From Klebsormidium nitens (Eukaryota; Streptophyta; Klebsormidiophyceae; Klebsormidiales; Klebsormidiaceae): DNA of 64,000 bases. Position 1 is the first letter of the stretch, and every line of letters starts with the position of its first letter. Shown here in pieces: positions 47,422-60,000 of the stretch. The notes beneath the pieces are model-generated. The model did no database searches. It was not told the origin of the DNA and saw only the letters and a program-made list of their open reading frames with translations. The stretch lies in assembly GCA_000708835.1 (NCBI GenBank), contig DF237298.1, positions 1-64,000 on the forward strand, read 5' to 3'. Both the position numbers and the translations under genes were made by a program.

Positions 47422-48284
47422 CTCGATCCTTCTAGGACGTCAAAGTGAAGCTGTCGACAGTAAGTTGTCTTTCTTGCCGCCTTGCTTCTTTCTACTTCAG
47501 GACTTACAAAGGGACTCCTTCTTGTTCCATTCAAAAGAGAAAAGGCCACATTCCTTCAAGAAACAGCTCTGAGACGGCCTCATTCTTCCCTCCTCAGCTA
47601 CTTCTGAGCAACTCTGCGTCTTGCAAGGAAGCGGCTCTTCAACTCGTCTCAGCTAACCACTGTGGTGGCGCCAGCACCAAAGAATTTGAAGGGGGAGCTG
47701 TGAAAGTGGCGCGAAAGTGAACGTCGACAGGTGTGCATTTGGTCCCATAAGCTATGCTGTGGAGTCGTGTCACGTGCTCTATGTTGGCGACCCTTTAGTA
47801 GACGCCACGCATTTGCCGTCGCCCCGTTCTGTTTGCTTTCATGGCTTCCGCAGAGGCAAACGAAACCCAGAAACTGAGAAAGTTGGTCCCCTCTTGGTCA
47901 AGGAAGGGCGCTCGTCTTCAAGCTCCGTGGTGGGTGCATCGTCAGGGAGCAAGTTTCCAGCTTGTGCCCAGCTTTATGTCCTTCTCCCTGCATCCAAACT
48001 CCTCATCTTGGCTTGCATTCATTCGCTGCCTGCACAGCTCCTCTGTTCAGTTTCCGTTCTTGCTTTTATCAGCTCCTCTCACCTGCCGCTATGGCGTTCC
48101 GCTTTGCAATATCCTCTTACTTTGCCCCCACCGGCCACCGTCCTTTGGCCTTCCATCGGCGCAGTCCGCTTTCTTGTTTCCGAATGCACGTTGTCTTTTG
48201 TCTTGTTCAGGATGACGCCATCTTGACGACCACCGCACAGTCAGCATTCGCACAAAGCTTCCCAAAGCACACGTCGGCAGAAGC
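47422..48284. other. divergent promoter region of POLA1 and hnRNP Q-like genes
   Basis: About 860 bp between the two start codons. Besides the E2F-type site it probably holds a 5' untranslated intron of the plus-strand gene, since TTGTTCAG|GAT just upstream of 48215 looks like an acceptor. An ATG at 47841 opens a short frame (MASAEANETQKLRK) that could be an upstream or alternative first exon; I could not connect it in phase. Confidence 0.5.
47708..47716 (-). promoter_or_regulatory. E2F-type site upstream of POLA1
   Basis: On the minus strand the sequence is TTTCGCGCC, a perfect match to the E2F/DP consensus TTTSSCGC. It lies about 290 bp upstream of the POLA1 start codon in the divergent promoter region. 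S-phase replication genes, including Pol alpha, are classic E2F targets in plants and animals. Occupancy is inferred, not shown. Confidence 0.6.
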
Positions 48285-51200
48285 ATGGATGAGGAACAAG
48301 AGGCGTATGCGGAGCACCACGAAGAGGAGGAGGAGGAGGACTCTGACGTAGATGTAGAAGATGACGGGAATGATGAGCATGAGAACAACAATGAAGAGGA
48401 GGAAGGGGAGGGGGGCGACGGCATGCAAGATCATGATGACCAAGAAGATCACGAGGCCAATGAGGAGAACGAGGATGAAGAGTTAGAGGAAGAGGGAGGG
48501 GAGGGAGAGGAAGAGGAGGAGCAAGACTTGGTGGTTGGAGAAGGAGAAGACAATGATGGAGAGGGAGAAGGGGAGGGAGAGGGGACCAACATGGAAGCGG
48601 ATGGCGATGAGGGTACGTCGCAATCCTGCATTTGATCTTTTGCCTGGCTTTTTGCATTATGTCTTGAGTTCGTCGAGGACTGGTGGTGGAATGATCAAAC
48701 AATTGGATGCCAGTAAATTTTGTGCCGAAGCCTCCTGGTGAACGTGGCGCTGCCGGCAAGCGCTTCTTGATTCTGTAGGCTCTCGCGGCAGCAAACATCA
48801 GGTGCAGGATCTTTTCCTTCGACTGCTCTGTGGAGTTCCATCTCTGCTCTGCATTCTGCATTTCTGCCTTTCCGTACCCAGTTGCAGCCTAAAGACTTGT
48901 TGCCTCGACCACTAGTGTCGCTCCATCATAGAAGAACAAAACATGGTCAAGAAAGAAGCACATAATGAAGGAAGTTAGCTATGCATGCAGATTGGACCTT
49001 AAGCGGGAGTGGTTTAGGACGGTTCAAATTCCAGTATGGTTGTAACGAGAAAGATTTTGGGGTTTGGTTCAGAGTCATTCTGCATTGCTGTTCTCGATGC
49101 AGTCTGCAAATGCTGAGACTCAACTTTTTACAACCTTGAAGCACCAGCCTCCAGGGAACATGGTGCCTTCGCTGGCAAGTGCTCCCTGCGTTTTGCAATA
49201 CTACAGCGCCAATTAACCTGACCACCGAAACTTCAGCCATCAAGAGCATGATGCCGTCAGCGTTGCAAGTGTGCTGCCTGCTGACAAATTGCGCTCTATC
49301 CAACCCCACAGGCGAAGATCACGAAGGAGAGGGTGCGCAAGCGGAGACGGAAGCCGCTGAAACCGCAGAAGCAGCGAAAGAGGGCGGCGAGCACCACAAA
49401 GAGGAGGGCAAGAAATGGGATGGGGATGCGGACAAGGACCCCATGAAGCTGCCCCCGCATGGGACCGAGGTTTTTGTCGGGGGCATCCCCCAGGGGACGA
49501 CCGAGGATGAATTGAAAGAGGCGTTCAGCTCAGCGGGAGAAGTGTTTGCGGTGGGTTGCCTGCGCTTGCGCAAGCTGATTGCTGTCTTTTGCGCCGACAT
49601 TACTGTTGGCATTTTCGCAGCTTGTTCGTTCATTCATTGCGATGGACTCTAGGCCGTCTGCATTTCAGGGGCCTCACTCCGTTTCTAAAAAAGAGAGTCG
49701 CTCCTTGGAGAGGCCTTGATGACACAGCAAAGGACTTTGCATTGTCTTTCTAGGAGGCCTGTGCTTGATCACGAAATGGCACTCACACCCCAGTTGTCAT
49801 TATTACCAACCAACATCATGTAAATTCTTTCTTGAAAGCCACCACTACTGATAGGGTGGCATCGTATAGCACTACATTCACGTGCGAAGTCGACTTTAAA
49901 CAGGACTTTGTCGTTAGCAAGCCTTTGCGGCAGGCTGGAAAGCTTGGACCTCCTGTAAGCCCTTGATCTCGTGCTTTGGTTCCAATATGTAAAAGCATGC
50001 AGGAGCAATGGCTCCTTTCCATGCTAAGATTGTGAAACTTCTACTTGGCTGGCAAATCAGACTCTTTGAGCCTCTCATCATTCTTCTTAACAATTTGGAA
50101 CTGCATTTCGCTGGCAGTCGAACCCCTGAAGCACCCTCTTTGAATGTGAGACTGCCAATTTCCGTTCTTCGGTCATCTTATCTTTCGTCTTTGACTGTGG
50201 AGTCTCAAATCACATGGAATCAACACGTTCAAGCTCGAACATCTCGGGTGGTCAATCTTTGCAGGTCAGGATAGCGCGGGACCCCCAGGACCAGACTCCG
50301 AGGGGTTTTGCGTTCGTTACATACCGGGAAAGGGAGGCTGCTGCCAAGGCTGTCACAGACTTCCAAAGTTTGGAGATTAAGGTATGGAAGTCGAATGAGG
50401 GTCTCACTTCTTTCAGCTTACCAGATACTGCTTAAGTTTGTAAGGAGCTCCCATTATGCTCGTGCGTTCTGAGGGCATCATGTGGCCGCCACGTCAGCCG
50501 GTCCGTTAGAAACTATTATCTCATCCTATTGTTCTTTGTAATCTCTTTCTGAACATTACCATTTTGCACGTGCCGGCACGTCGTGTGGAGCACGCAGACT
50601 AGCATACGTGCCGGCACGTAGAACTTTGTATGAGTTCTGTACAATAAGCAGGGTTTTCTCATCCTGTTACAGCGGGAACCTATCAGTTTTCACTGCAGCT
50701 GCCTCAATCAGCCGAAGTGGACCCGTCTGGTGCACTTAAGAGGATAATTGTCGCTTAAGGAGCTTGACAGTTTTGACTGGACATGTCGAACAGAAAATGG
50801 ATTGAGGAGACTCGAGCTCTATTCCGCTCTTGCTCCAGTCTTCAGCATACACCGTATGCTGGAAATTAGCCTTTCTGCAAAAGTCATTTTTAAGAAACTG
50901 GCATAACTGCATTCGCTGCAGGGTAAGTCGGTGAGGGTTAACAACTCGCAGTCGAAGCACCGCCTGTTTGTGGGGGGCATTCCTAGGGACCTGACAAAAG
51001 AGACGCTCCGGGAGCATTTGGAGGAGGTCACGCTAGGCGCCGAGTCTATCGACGTCCCTACTGTAAGTCGAATCACTCGTTTGACGTCGTTCTTGAATGT
51101 ATAAGGGCACAGGAAGCAACACTTTTGAGGGGCCGTTTGGTATACGGGCATGGCAAGCCCTTTTCGACCTGTAGCAAAGCTTTGCTGCATTCCGAGGTCA

Positions 51201-54200
51201 CATGGTTCGTGACGGTTTTCCTGTATCTGCATCTGTGGGATAGGCGTTTGTTCCTGTGGACGCTTTTCGTTCCAGGCTTTTAGCCTAAGAGACTCCATCG
51301 TCCCTTCAATTTACTGCTCGGCGAATCTCCGCATGTAGAGCACAGTATAGTCGTCTAGCACTTGGTACTCTCTTCGTTCTTTGCACACCCAAACTTAGGC
51401 GCTCAGTGACTCCCCATGCTGTGCTAGACGTGTCCTTCCGTTTACGAAGGACGCCGCCAGGTGTGCTGCCTTATGAGCATTCAAGGTACAATCTACTTCA
51501 CTGCAATGATTGCATCCAGAGTAGATGGTCGTTTTTGCAAGACAATACTTTTCTCACCCTAAGATTCCTCCACCGTTTCTTCTGCTCAGAACCCCCAGAA
51601 CCCGTCCCAGAACCGGGGCTTCCTCTTCATCGACTTTTACAACCACGCCGCGGCAGAACACTCGCGGAGAAAGATGATCCGGCAGGACTTCCGGCTGGGG
51701 GGCCGGCAAGTGACCATCTCGTGGGCCGAGGCCAAGAGCTCCGAAACGTCTGCAAGCGAGCTTGCTCAGGTGCGGGCCGATCTTCCCTTTCGTCTCCAAG
51801 TTCTGGGTTTTGGGCTCGTAGCACTGTTCTTTCTCGGGTTTTCAAAGCTGGCCAACGGCGCGCATGCTGATCCGAGTCTGGAGGTTCCCGTTCTAAAAGC
51901 ATTATCCTCAGGGTATTTCCTGAGTGTATCCCCCTGTCTTGAAAGCCACCTGACGATCGCCCTTACTCTGCCAGCTGTTCTTACCCGTCTCTCTGTTCAT
52001 CTTATTTTAAAAGTTCGTGTGGGCATGTGGGCCTGGTGTAAGTCGTGAGGACGCTCACGTTGCCTTGCTGCTCATCTTAGCCTTTGCTGACTCATCATTG
52101 TTACGTGCTGGTTAACGTTCTCCATTGGGAAACCACTTCTTAGTCCTTGCTCAATTACAACACAAAGGCCGTTGCAAGTCGCTTCAATCCTCACCCATTC
52201 TCGTCCTTTTCCCCCTAGTCTCGTCCTTTCCCCCTAGTTTATCTTGAAGAGCCTCTCCGTGCTGTTATCTTGATTTTCCGCGTCTTTCTCTCCTTCCCTG
52301 TTGCTGCTAACACATCTGCGTAACCCGCGGTTTGAGGCGCTGTACTTGACGGGTCTACCCGAGTCCGCCACCGACGAGAAGCTACGCGAGCTTTTTATTA
52401 AGTACGGCGACCTGTCACCTTACGTGAAAAGCATAACCCATGCTTTCTTCCTCGCCATCTCTGCTAACCCACCTGCATAACCCGCAGGTTAAGGTGCTGT
52501 ACGTGAAGGGCCTGCCCGAGTCCGCAACCGACGAGAAGCTGCGCGAGCTGTTTGTCAAGTACGGCGAAATTGAGCGCGCCGTCATCCCGCCGCCCAAGCC
52601 CGGCCAGCCGCCGCGCAACTTCGGGTTCGTGCACTTTGTGGACCGGAAGGCTGCAATCGCGGCCATGGAGAAGGACCAGAAGCACGAGATGGAAGGTGGG
52701 AATTGCAAGTTTGATGTTTGTTCTATTTTCAGAGTTTGAGGACAGACTGGTGTTCAATAACTCAAGGGCTTCGATGTTTGGCTGTTTTTTTGTTTCTGAG
52801 TAAGTTAGAGGGTCCAAGGTTTCTGGAAGCAGCCAGTGGGAAAAGACCAGAAGCACGAGATGGAAGGTGGGCATTGCAGGGCTTCAGTAGCATGAGCTTT
52901 GGCGTTTGAAGAGTATGTTTGTCTGTTGGATTCAGGGCCTTTTGATTTCTGAGTGCATCTCAGGTAATTTCTCACCAGAGGGCTCCTGGTTTTTGAAGGT
53001 AGCAATGGAGAAGGTCACGACGCACGAGATGAAAAGATTGAGTTGTGTTTTTGGCGTTCGAATTGGGTGAGGCTTCTGACCAATAGAACCCACAGCTTCA
53101 GCACGTTTACGAGACACTGCATGAGTACCGTTCAAGGATATGTAAGCAGCAAACAGGCGAAACAAATTCTTTGCAGGTAACGAGTTGGAGGTTAGCCTCG
53201 CCCGGCCGCCCCCGGAGCGGCAGCCGAGGGCCTCGCAGGGTGCGCAAATGGCTACCGCTTTTGCGGGTATAAGCTATCAGCAGCCGTACGGGGGCTATGT
53301 GGCGCCCGCCAGGGGGGCGAACGCTTATGGGGCGTACGGGACCGCTTATAGCGGCGGCAGCAGCAGGAGGGGTGGGCAGACGCAAGTGCAGGTGGGAGAA
53401 GCGGTTCACTCGTTTTCGGGTGGTAATCTAGCTATGATTTCATAATGCGGGCTTCCTCAGGTCGATTGCAGAACTTGACCTTTTTGTGGCGTCTTGGGTG
53501 AATTAGACTTCTAAGGAAAGTGAATTCTTTAGAAGTCTGTTATTCGCTGCGGAGGCCGTGCTTATGAAAGGCGCAAATACGCTTTTATCATTTTGGGGCT
53601 CTGGAGGCTGGTGGAATGCTCGTGACAAGCGGTTACTCTTACTTGTTGCTTAGTTCGTGCTGTGCTCGATCAGGTCGCCTGCTCTGATTTTCCAGACGTG
53701 GCCGTCGCAGTCTGGCATTCCAAACAGCTCAGCAGTCAGGATGCGGGGAATGAGAAAGTTTTGAGGCCAGAAATGGGGACGAGCGCCTTCAAAGAACGCA
53801 GAAAATTACGCAACCAGATTGATTCCACCGTCCATGATGATTGTTTTTCGCATGCAGCCGGCGATGCCGTTCATCCAGGCCCCCGCCGGGATGACTATGG
53901 TCCCTATGCAGCTTCCGGACGGCCAAGTGGGCTACATTCTGTGAGTCTCGTCCGCAAGACTTCTTCTCTTCTGACACCTGTCATCAGCCTGCATAATCTC
54001 CGCAAGCTGCTACAGAGCACACGCGGCCGGACAAAATGGTGTCTCGCTTACGAGCAGGATCGTGCTTGTCTGTCTTGTCGATGATGCTCCCGACTGCAAA
54101 CTGGGCGATTCCGGAGACTTATCGCCGTCAAAAGCGGCCAAGAAACTGTCTAGTCTTGCTGGGTCTTCGAACGGTTGTCCAAAAAGTGGTCGCCCTCATG

Positions 54201-54809
54201 TTGTAAACACGTTGTCATCTTGCTTCTTCGGCGGCCGCTCTGTTGCAAACCTCTTAAAGTTCCCATGGCGCCACATTATTCAACAATACCACCTCTGAGC
54301 GATTTTGACGCTGAGGCGGTGATTGTGAACCGAAGAGTTTTGCAGCCGGGTTGATTTTGTCGGTTTTAGCTGTAGTCTAAGCGGTCCATTTCGTGGCCCC
54401 CGGACTCAGCTCTAACGCTTTGAACGATTGCGCATAAGGGGCTGGACTGGTGCACTTCAAAAATAGTTGGCGCATGTGAATCGTCTCATAGCTGCTGATG
54501 ATGAGCCAGGGTTTCCGAGCTGCTGCAATAGAGGCTAAAGAGTGGCCACGTGGTCACATAAAGTGGTTCCTTTCGTGCAGCGCTTCTATGGTGGCTGTGT
54601 ACTGGAGAGATGCTCCGCTGAGGCTTCTCCTAACTCTCGATTCATGCAAGCCGCTGCTTATATAGGCTTCGTTGCTTTTTTGCAGACAACAAGCGGGCGG
54701 TGCTGGAGCGGGTACAGGTCCAGTTCGAGGGGGGAGGCAGGCGTCCTCCTCCTACGGGTCAACGTCGGGATCGGGACAGAGCGGCAGGCGCTTTCATCCG
54801 TACAATTGA
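48285..54809 (+). CDS. hnRNP Q/LIF2-like RNA-binding protein with three RRMs
   Basis: Nuclear RNA-binding protein of the hnRNP R/Q (SYNCRIP) family; Arabidopsis LIF2 is the nearest plant type known to me. Exons: 48285-48612, 49312-49550, 50265-50381, 50922-51062, 51590-51769, 52488-52695, 53177-53391, 53858-53940, 54686-54809; phases agree, 544 aa. Residues 1-110 are almost purely acidic (Glu/Asp/Gly). RRM1 (about 160-235) has EVFVGGIPQGTTEDELKEAF and PRGFAFVTY. RRM2 (about 241-325) has HRLFVGGIPRDLTKETLREH and NRGFLFIDFYN, and ends VTISWAEAK. RRM3 (about 336-415) has VLYVKGLPESATDEKLRELF and NFGFVHFVD. The tail is Gly/Tyr/Gln-rich, then PAMPFIQAPAGMTMVPMQLP with DGQVGYIL, and ends GRRFHPYN as in plant members. 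The LIF2 comparison rests on domain order and this tail. Confidence 0.94.
50568..50620. repeat. pair of perfect ACGTGCCGGCACGT palindromes
   Basis: A 14-bp perfect palindrome at 50568-50581 is repeated at 50606-50619, where it extends to 16 bp (TACGTGCCGGCACGTA, 50605-50620). Each contains two ACGTG cores. They lie in the intron between exons 3 and 4 of the hnRNP Q-like gene. Confidence 0.9.
52306..52412 (+). repeat. intronic copy of the RRM3 exon head with dead acceptor
   Basis: About 100 bp nearly matching the start of the RRM3 exon and its preceding intron (CTGCTAACCCACCTGCATAA versus TTGCTGCTAACACATCTGCG). The copy encodes GLPESATDEKLRELFIKYGD, but its acceptor reads CCCGCGG instead of CCCGCAG and the frame is broken near the junction. 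Spacing to the real exon is 162 bp. Confidence 0.92.
52830..53040 (+). repeat. two intronic copies of the RRM3 exon tail
   Basis: The exon end GACCAGAAGCACGAGATGGAAG|GTGGGA at 52695 recurs as ACCAGAAGCACGAGATGGAAG|GTGGGC near 52846-52870. It recurs again, weaker, as CAATGGAGAAGGTCACGACGCACGAGATGAAA near 53005-53033. Spacing is about 160-175 bp, and the nearer copy keeps a perfect donor. Confidence 0.9.
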
Positions 54810-57012
54810 GCAGTGACTTACAAGACTCTCCATGCGATTGTTATGAGTCTTGCTTCTCTAAAGTTGGCTTGCCTGATGTCCGCGGTTGATCCGGTGAAGT
54901 CAGCGACTCAAATGATTGTTCTGCGGTCAGACTACAAGCGTTTGTTGGTGGCTCATGTGTGGTGTTTGTTGAGTGACATTCTTTGCATGTCAACAAGTTA
55001 TGAAGGCTCGCAAATGATGCCACGGGTCCTCCTGAAAATCTGGAGCAAAAAGTTTGCATGGCGAACTTATATAGGCTGTTGACGGCCGTATACTGCTGAG
55101 TATGTTGATCTCCCTGCCAGGCTGGTCCGACGGAAACGTGTTCAAAGATTTAGTACTATCTGGCATTCGTATATGCTTGTCCCTACGGGCTCCATCCGAC
55201 CGTGCAGCTAAATTAACAGCATTCAAATGAGCGGTGCAAACATGCACATCAACCCGAAGCCTGCACTACGAGCTTAGGCCCAAACCGCGGTTTGTACTAA
55301 GCCAAGTGTATTTCCTACATGAGCAGCTCAAGTCTCCGTACGTATAATGGCAGGGGCCGGCGCTGCATGACCTCTATGCATGAGCTAGGTCCCCGACACT
55401 CTTCATAAATGTTTTTGCAAAGATATGAACCAGGTTCTCAACTGTACGAAGTTGTTTATGTTCGCAGCCGGCCGTGGCTTGCAGGCTCATGCAATATATC
55501 ATCTCTTGCGCGCTTGAATTAAAGCTGATATTGCAATTTTGAAGGCCAGCCAGGGTCTTTAGTTAAGAAGAAGCAACCATCACAACGTGCACCATGGTGC
55601 CAGTCGGCTCTTCTTGAAAGTCGTGTTTTTCGATCAAGCTTGCGCGCGTGATCCGATCTACTTAAAAGATGAGCTAGCTAGTAGGCCCGTCGATCGCTTG
55701 GTCCTTGCCGCAAGGAGTCAATCCGTTGCGCTGCTTAATGAACCTAGTTACTATAAGCGCCGACCATCACTGTCTTCGTTTCACGAAATTAAAGAAAAAC
55801 AACGCGCAGATCGTTACACCGGCCAACCCAAACGTTTCTTATTAGCATGGGATGAACCGAGACAGATCGTGGCCGACCCATATTTTGTGTACGTACGCAT
55901 GTGCATGATGCAACGTAACGCTTAATTGTCTGCATGCCTGGCATGATGAGGTCGTATGCCTAGCTTACACTAAGTGGGACTTCTGAGGGCGGCAACGCAG
56001 TCCCCCGCAAAAGCCGGCTGCAACGCAACAAACCTAAAATGATCATTCGGAGCTGCCGGCCGGGTGCGCCGTAGTCATCCAACGACTGGTCCATCCAATC
56101 CGTCCTGATAAAGATAAGTATGTTCCTAGCTGCAAGTTGATCACGAGTTCCGGGTTTCAGCGCGCTGTTACTAAGTTTGAGCGCCTTGAATCCTCACTCT
56201 GCTCGAGTTCTCCAGCTATGCTACATAATCAAGTCCTTAACTTACATGAATTAGAGTCTAGATCAAACCAAAGATCAAGGTCCCAGTCACGAAATACTGT
56301 GTGACAACTCAATTCACCATCTACAATCTCCGTTCGAGTCAGATTCCTTTTATTACCTGACGTCGGCTTTGCTGCGCGGGGGGATCTGACTACTTGCTAC
56401 ATGCATGCATCCAAAGTCAATGATGATCTAGCTAGCTGAACCATATCCAACTCCCAGGGTTCTGGAAACCAGATGGAATGCATCTCGATCGGTCACCGGA
56501 TCTAAGCTGCCCGCCTCTATCCAGTCGCCGCATATGCAACTAACCGCCTCGCAATTGTCAAATGATGCGCCCTTTGGCTGCATACCGCACCCTAAACCGT
56601 GTACCTGAGTGAGCCAAGTACTGCTGTCCTAGTGTGCGCGAACTCTGTCATACGCTGGCGCCTCTTCGTTGTATAGCCCCGTAACTCCGCAATTCCGTCC
56701 TACTTCGTTTGTTCTGTCCGTTGCTAATCCGTTAGTAAGTCCCCTTCCCAGATTTCCCTCTGCCAGAAAATTTGCGGACTCGGCCAATGGGCGGCTTTTG
56801 GGCCAGCTAGATGGCCCTTAATCAAGCCCAAAGAGACCCGGGTTAAGCTTCCCAAACCCATACTCTGCCGGTCAACTCAACCAACATCGTCTCCTCAACT
56901 CGCACGCAGGCCGGACCATCATTTTACAAGATACAGGCCCGGCTCTGCCCCCTGTCCAAAATTTGGCCAAACCCTACCGGGGCACTCTATAGCTATGCGG
57001 GCACCTGCATAC
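54810..57012. other. intergenic between convergent genes, nothing recognised
   Basis: A 2.2-kb spacer between the 3' ends of the hnRNP Q-like and histidine kinase genes. It is AT-richer than the genes and rich in short palindromes such as GCATGC, CTAGCTAG and TACGTAC. A 112-codon plus-strand frame at 55587-55925 has no domain and lacks the GC-rich third positions of local genes. Confidence 0.5.
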
Positions 57013-60000
57013 TTATATGGACAACATCTTCTGCAGGGTCTGCGTCACGGGGTCCGCGGGGGTCTCGACGGCGTCCTCCTTCTTGCTCAGGATGCCCATC
57101 TCCAGCAGGGCTGACGTCAGCTCCGCGAACGTGAAGGGTTTGGTGACGACCGCGCTGAAACCCACTTTCTTGTAGTGCTCGATCTGGTGCGGCATCGCGT
57201 CGCCCGTGCACGCGACCGCCTTCAGCGGGTGCTCCTTCTGCAGGACGGCGGCCAGGGCGGTGTCGCCGTTCATCTCGGGCATCTGCAGGGGTTAAGGGCA
57301 GGGTTTAGGGTCTCATTTTCGGGTTTAGAGTACGTGGTTTAGATGCTCGGGCGACCGCCTTCAGCGGGTGCTCTTTCTGCAGAACGGCGGCCAGGGGGGT
57401 GTCGCCGTTCATCTCGGGCATCTGCAGAGTCTAGGTTCCTTCTTAGAATGACGGTAGGGTATCTGCAATGTAAATAACAAGTGTTTGAACTTTCAGCTTC
57501 GTGAGCTATGGTTGGAAATTGCAAAGCATCGTGAGCTGGGGTTTGAAATTGCAAAGCTCGTGTTGTCGGGCGACAGCTTTAACCGATATTCTTCTCGATT
57601 TAGCAGACCATGCCGGTTGGGACGTCCAGTACTGTCGTTTGTCTTGGGCAACTCGTTCGGAAGGGCACAGAGCTGGGATCCGGGAATTGGTGCTGCGCCT
57701 TCAAATGACATTCTGATTATGGCGCACTTTCACTGAAACGGGTAATTCAAGCAAGCATCGGGCGAAGAAAGGAGCTAAATCGTAAGGGTGCTCTCGGACC
57801 CCTCTCTTCCGGTCGCATTCCGTTCCGCTCACCTGGATGTCCAGGATTAGCAGGTCGAACGGATCGCCGCCGCACTCCTTCACGACGTCCGCTCCGTTCC
57901 CGACCACCACGGGCGTGATCCCCAGGCGCATCAGCATCGCTTTCAGCGTCATCTGCAGGACCGGGTTATCCTCCGCCACCAGAACCCGCAGGTCGTCTGA
58001 CGTCAGCACCAGGTCCTCGGGCTTGGGGGCGGGCTCCCGGTGGATCTCCACGTGGGGGGGCCCACTGGTGATCTCCCGCGGCATTTCCGGCATCAACAGC
58101 TGGGGGATCCCCCCGTCTCCCCGGGGGGAGTCGTTGCGTCCGACCACAGAGCGGCGCTTCGCCTTGACGGGGGGGTCGATGACGGGCAGAGTGAACCAGA
58201 AGGTGGACCCCTGTTTCGGTTTCGAGTCGACGCCCATCTTGCCCCCCATGCGCTTCACCAAACTCTTGCTAATGCACAGCCCGAGTCCGGTCGTTCCGGC
58301 GGTCGACGGCCGGAACGTCGCCAGCTGCTCGTACTTCCCGAACAGCTTCCGCTGATCCGTTTCCGAGATCCCGAGCCCAGTGTCCTTCACCGAGAACATG
58401 ATCTGGCCCTTGGTGGGCTGGGTAACGGTGATCGTTACCGAGCCCTTGTACGTGAACTTGATCGCGTTCGACGTCAGGTTCCCCAGGATCTGACGCACCC
58501 TGACGTTGTCGCCCCACAGAACCGCCGCGACGCTGTCCTCAAGCTTGCTCGTAATGATGAGCGACTCGCGCGTGCGGCGGGTCATGCCGGGGAGGGCCTC
58601 CTTCGAGAGGAGATCCTTAGCGTACAGCCTGTGCGAAACAGTAGGGAAGAGGCTTTAGGACAGCTCCAAAAGGTACGATTAGATCCAAGTGAATCGAAAC
58701 AGATTGAAGGTAATCGGATGGGCCTCCTTGGAGAGGAGGCCTTTGGCGTACCGCCTGCGTGAAACAGTAGGAAGACGCTTAGAACAGCTCCAATTGTTTT
58801 GATTCAGAGCCTCATTTGATTCAAGAAGGATGGAAACCGGATGGGCCTCCTTAAGAAAGGAGGTCCTTAGCGGACAGCCTGCGCGAAACAGTAAGAAGAG
58901 TCTTCAGAAATCAGGACAGCTCCAAAAAAATCGATTCAGAGCCGCCTTTGAATCAAGACGAGGAAGCGAATGGGGCTCCTTTGAAAGCTTTGGGTGTAGC
59001 CTGCGCAAAAGTGCTGGGGGAAGTTTCGAAAGAGCTCAAGTGGTCCAGTCAAGAGCAGTGCTCATCGAGCGCCAGGAGCAAGGAACCGGGTTCTCTCCTT
59101 GTAGACGGGATCCTTAGCGTACAGCTTGTGCGAGAGTGGAGGAAGATGCCTAAGAAAGCTCCAATTGGCCCAAGGTAGAGCGGGTATCTCCCAAGACAAC
59201 TTCAGAAGCAAGAATCCGGGGTGGCAACCATAAGAACTAGAGCGACAACGTGATCGGCACCCCGATATGGCGTCTCCAACAGGGCACACCAGGCGAAGAA
59301 TCTAAATCACCGGTAAGTCGGAACCGTGTTAGCGAGCAGCTCCACAAGCTCGATGAGCTCCACTTCGAGGTGATACCGCGCAGCGCTAATTTACATAGCA
59401 AGCGCTGAAAATGAACGCAAACTGAGCTGGGTATTCGAATCAAGCGAAAGAACTAGAGCGAGCACTCACCGGTACGCAGACACCGGGCTGTCGAGCAGCT
59501 CCAGGAGCTTAATAAGCTCCAATGTGAGGTGACCAACATGAGAACCCAAGAGAAGCAGAGCCAGAACTACAAGCCAAAGTGGGCCTTCACACCAGATAAA
59601 GAACTAGAGCGACGCGCTCACCGGTACGCCGAGACCGTGCTGTCGAGCAGCTCCAGGAGCTCGATGGGCTCCACTTTGAGGTGATACATTCTGAGAGCCA
59701 AAACTGAAAAGTCTTGAGCCGGAATTACAAATCAACGTGGGCGTTCACACCAGATGACGTACTAGAGCGACGCACTCACCGGTAGGCCGAGACCGTGCTG
59801 TCGAGCAGCTCCGGGAGGTCGATGGGCTCCACTTTGAGGTCGACCTTGCCTTCCTCGATCTTGGACAGGTCCAGCACGTCGTCAACGATCCGCTTCATGA
59901 TGACGCACTGCGTCAGGATCGTCCCGGTACAGTCCACCGGGTTGGTCGAGCCCTGGCTGGCCAGCACCATCTCCGTGAGCCCGGTGATCGCGCACAGCGG

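Noticed and set aside
48089-48861. Minus-strand Ser/Pro/Leu-rich frames
   Set aside because: Antisense of the Glu/Asp-rich first exon of the hnRNP Q-like gene.
55587-55925. Plus-strand 112-codon frame
   Set aside because: Has an ATG but no family match that I recognise, no GC-rich third positions and no neighbouring exon; left as intergenic.
58040-58762. Plus-strand open frame of 240 codons
   Set aside because: Antisense of the HATPase/REC exon and its upstream duplicates; composition is that of a shadow frame.
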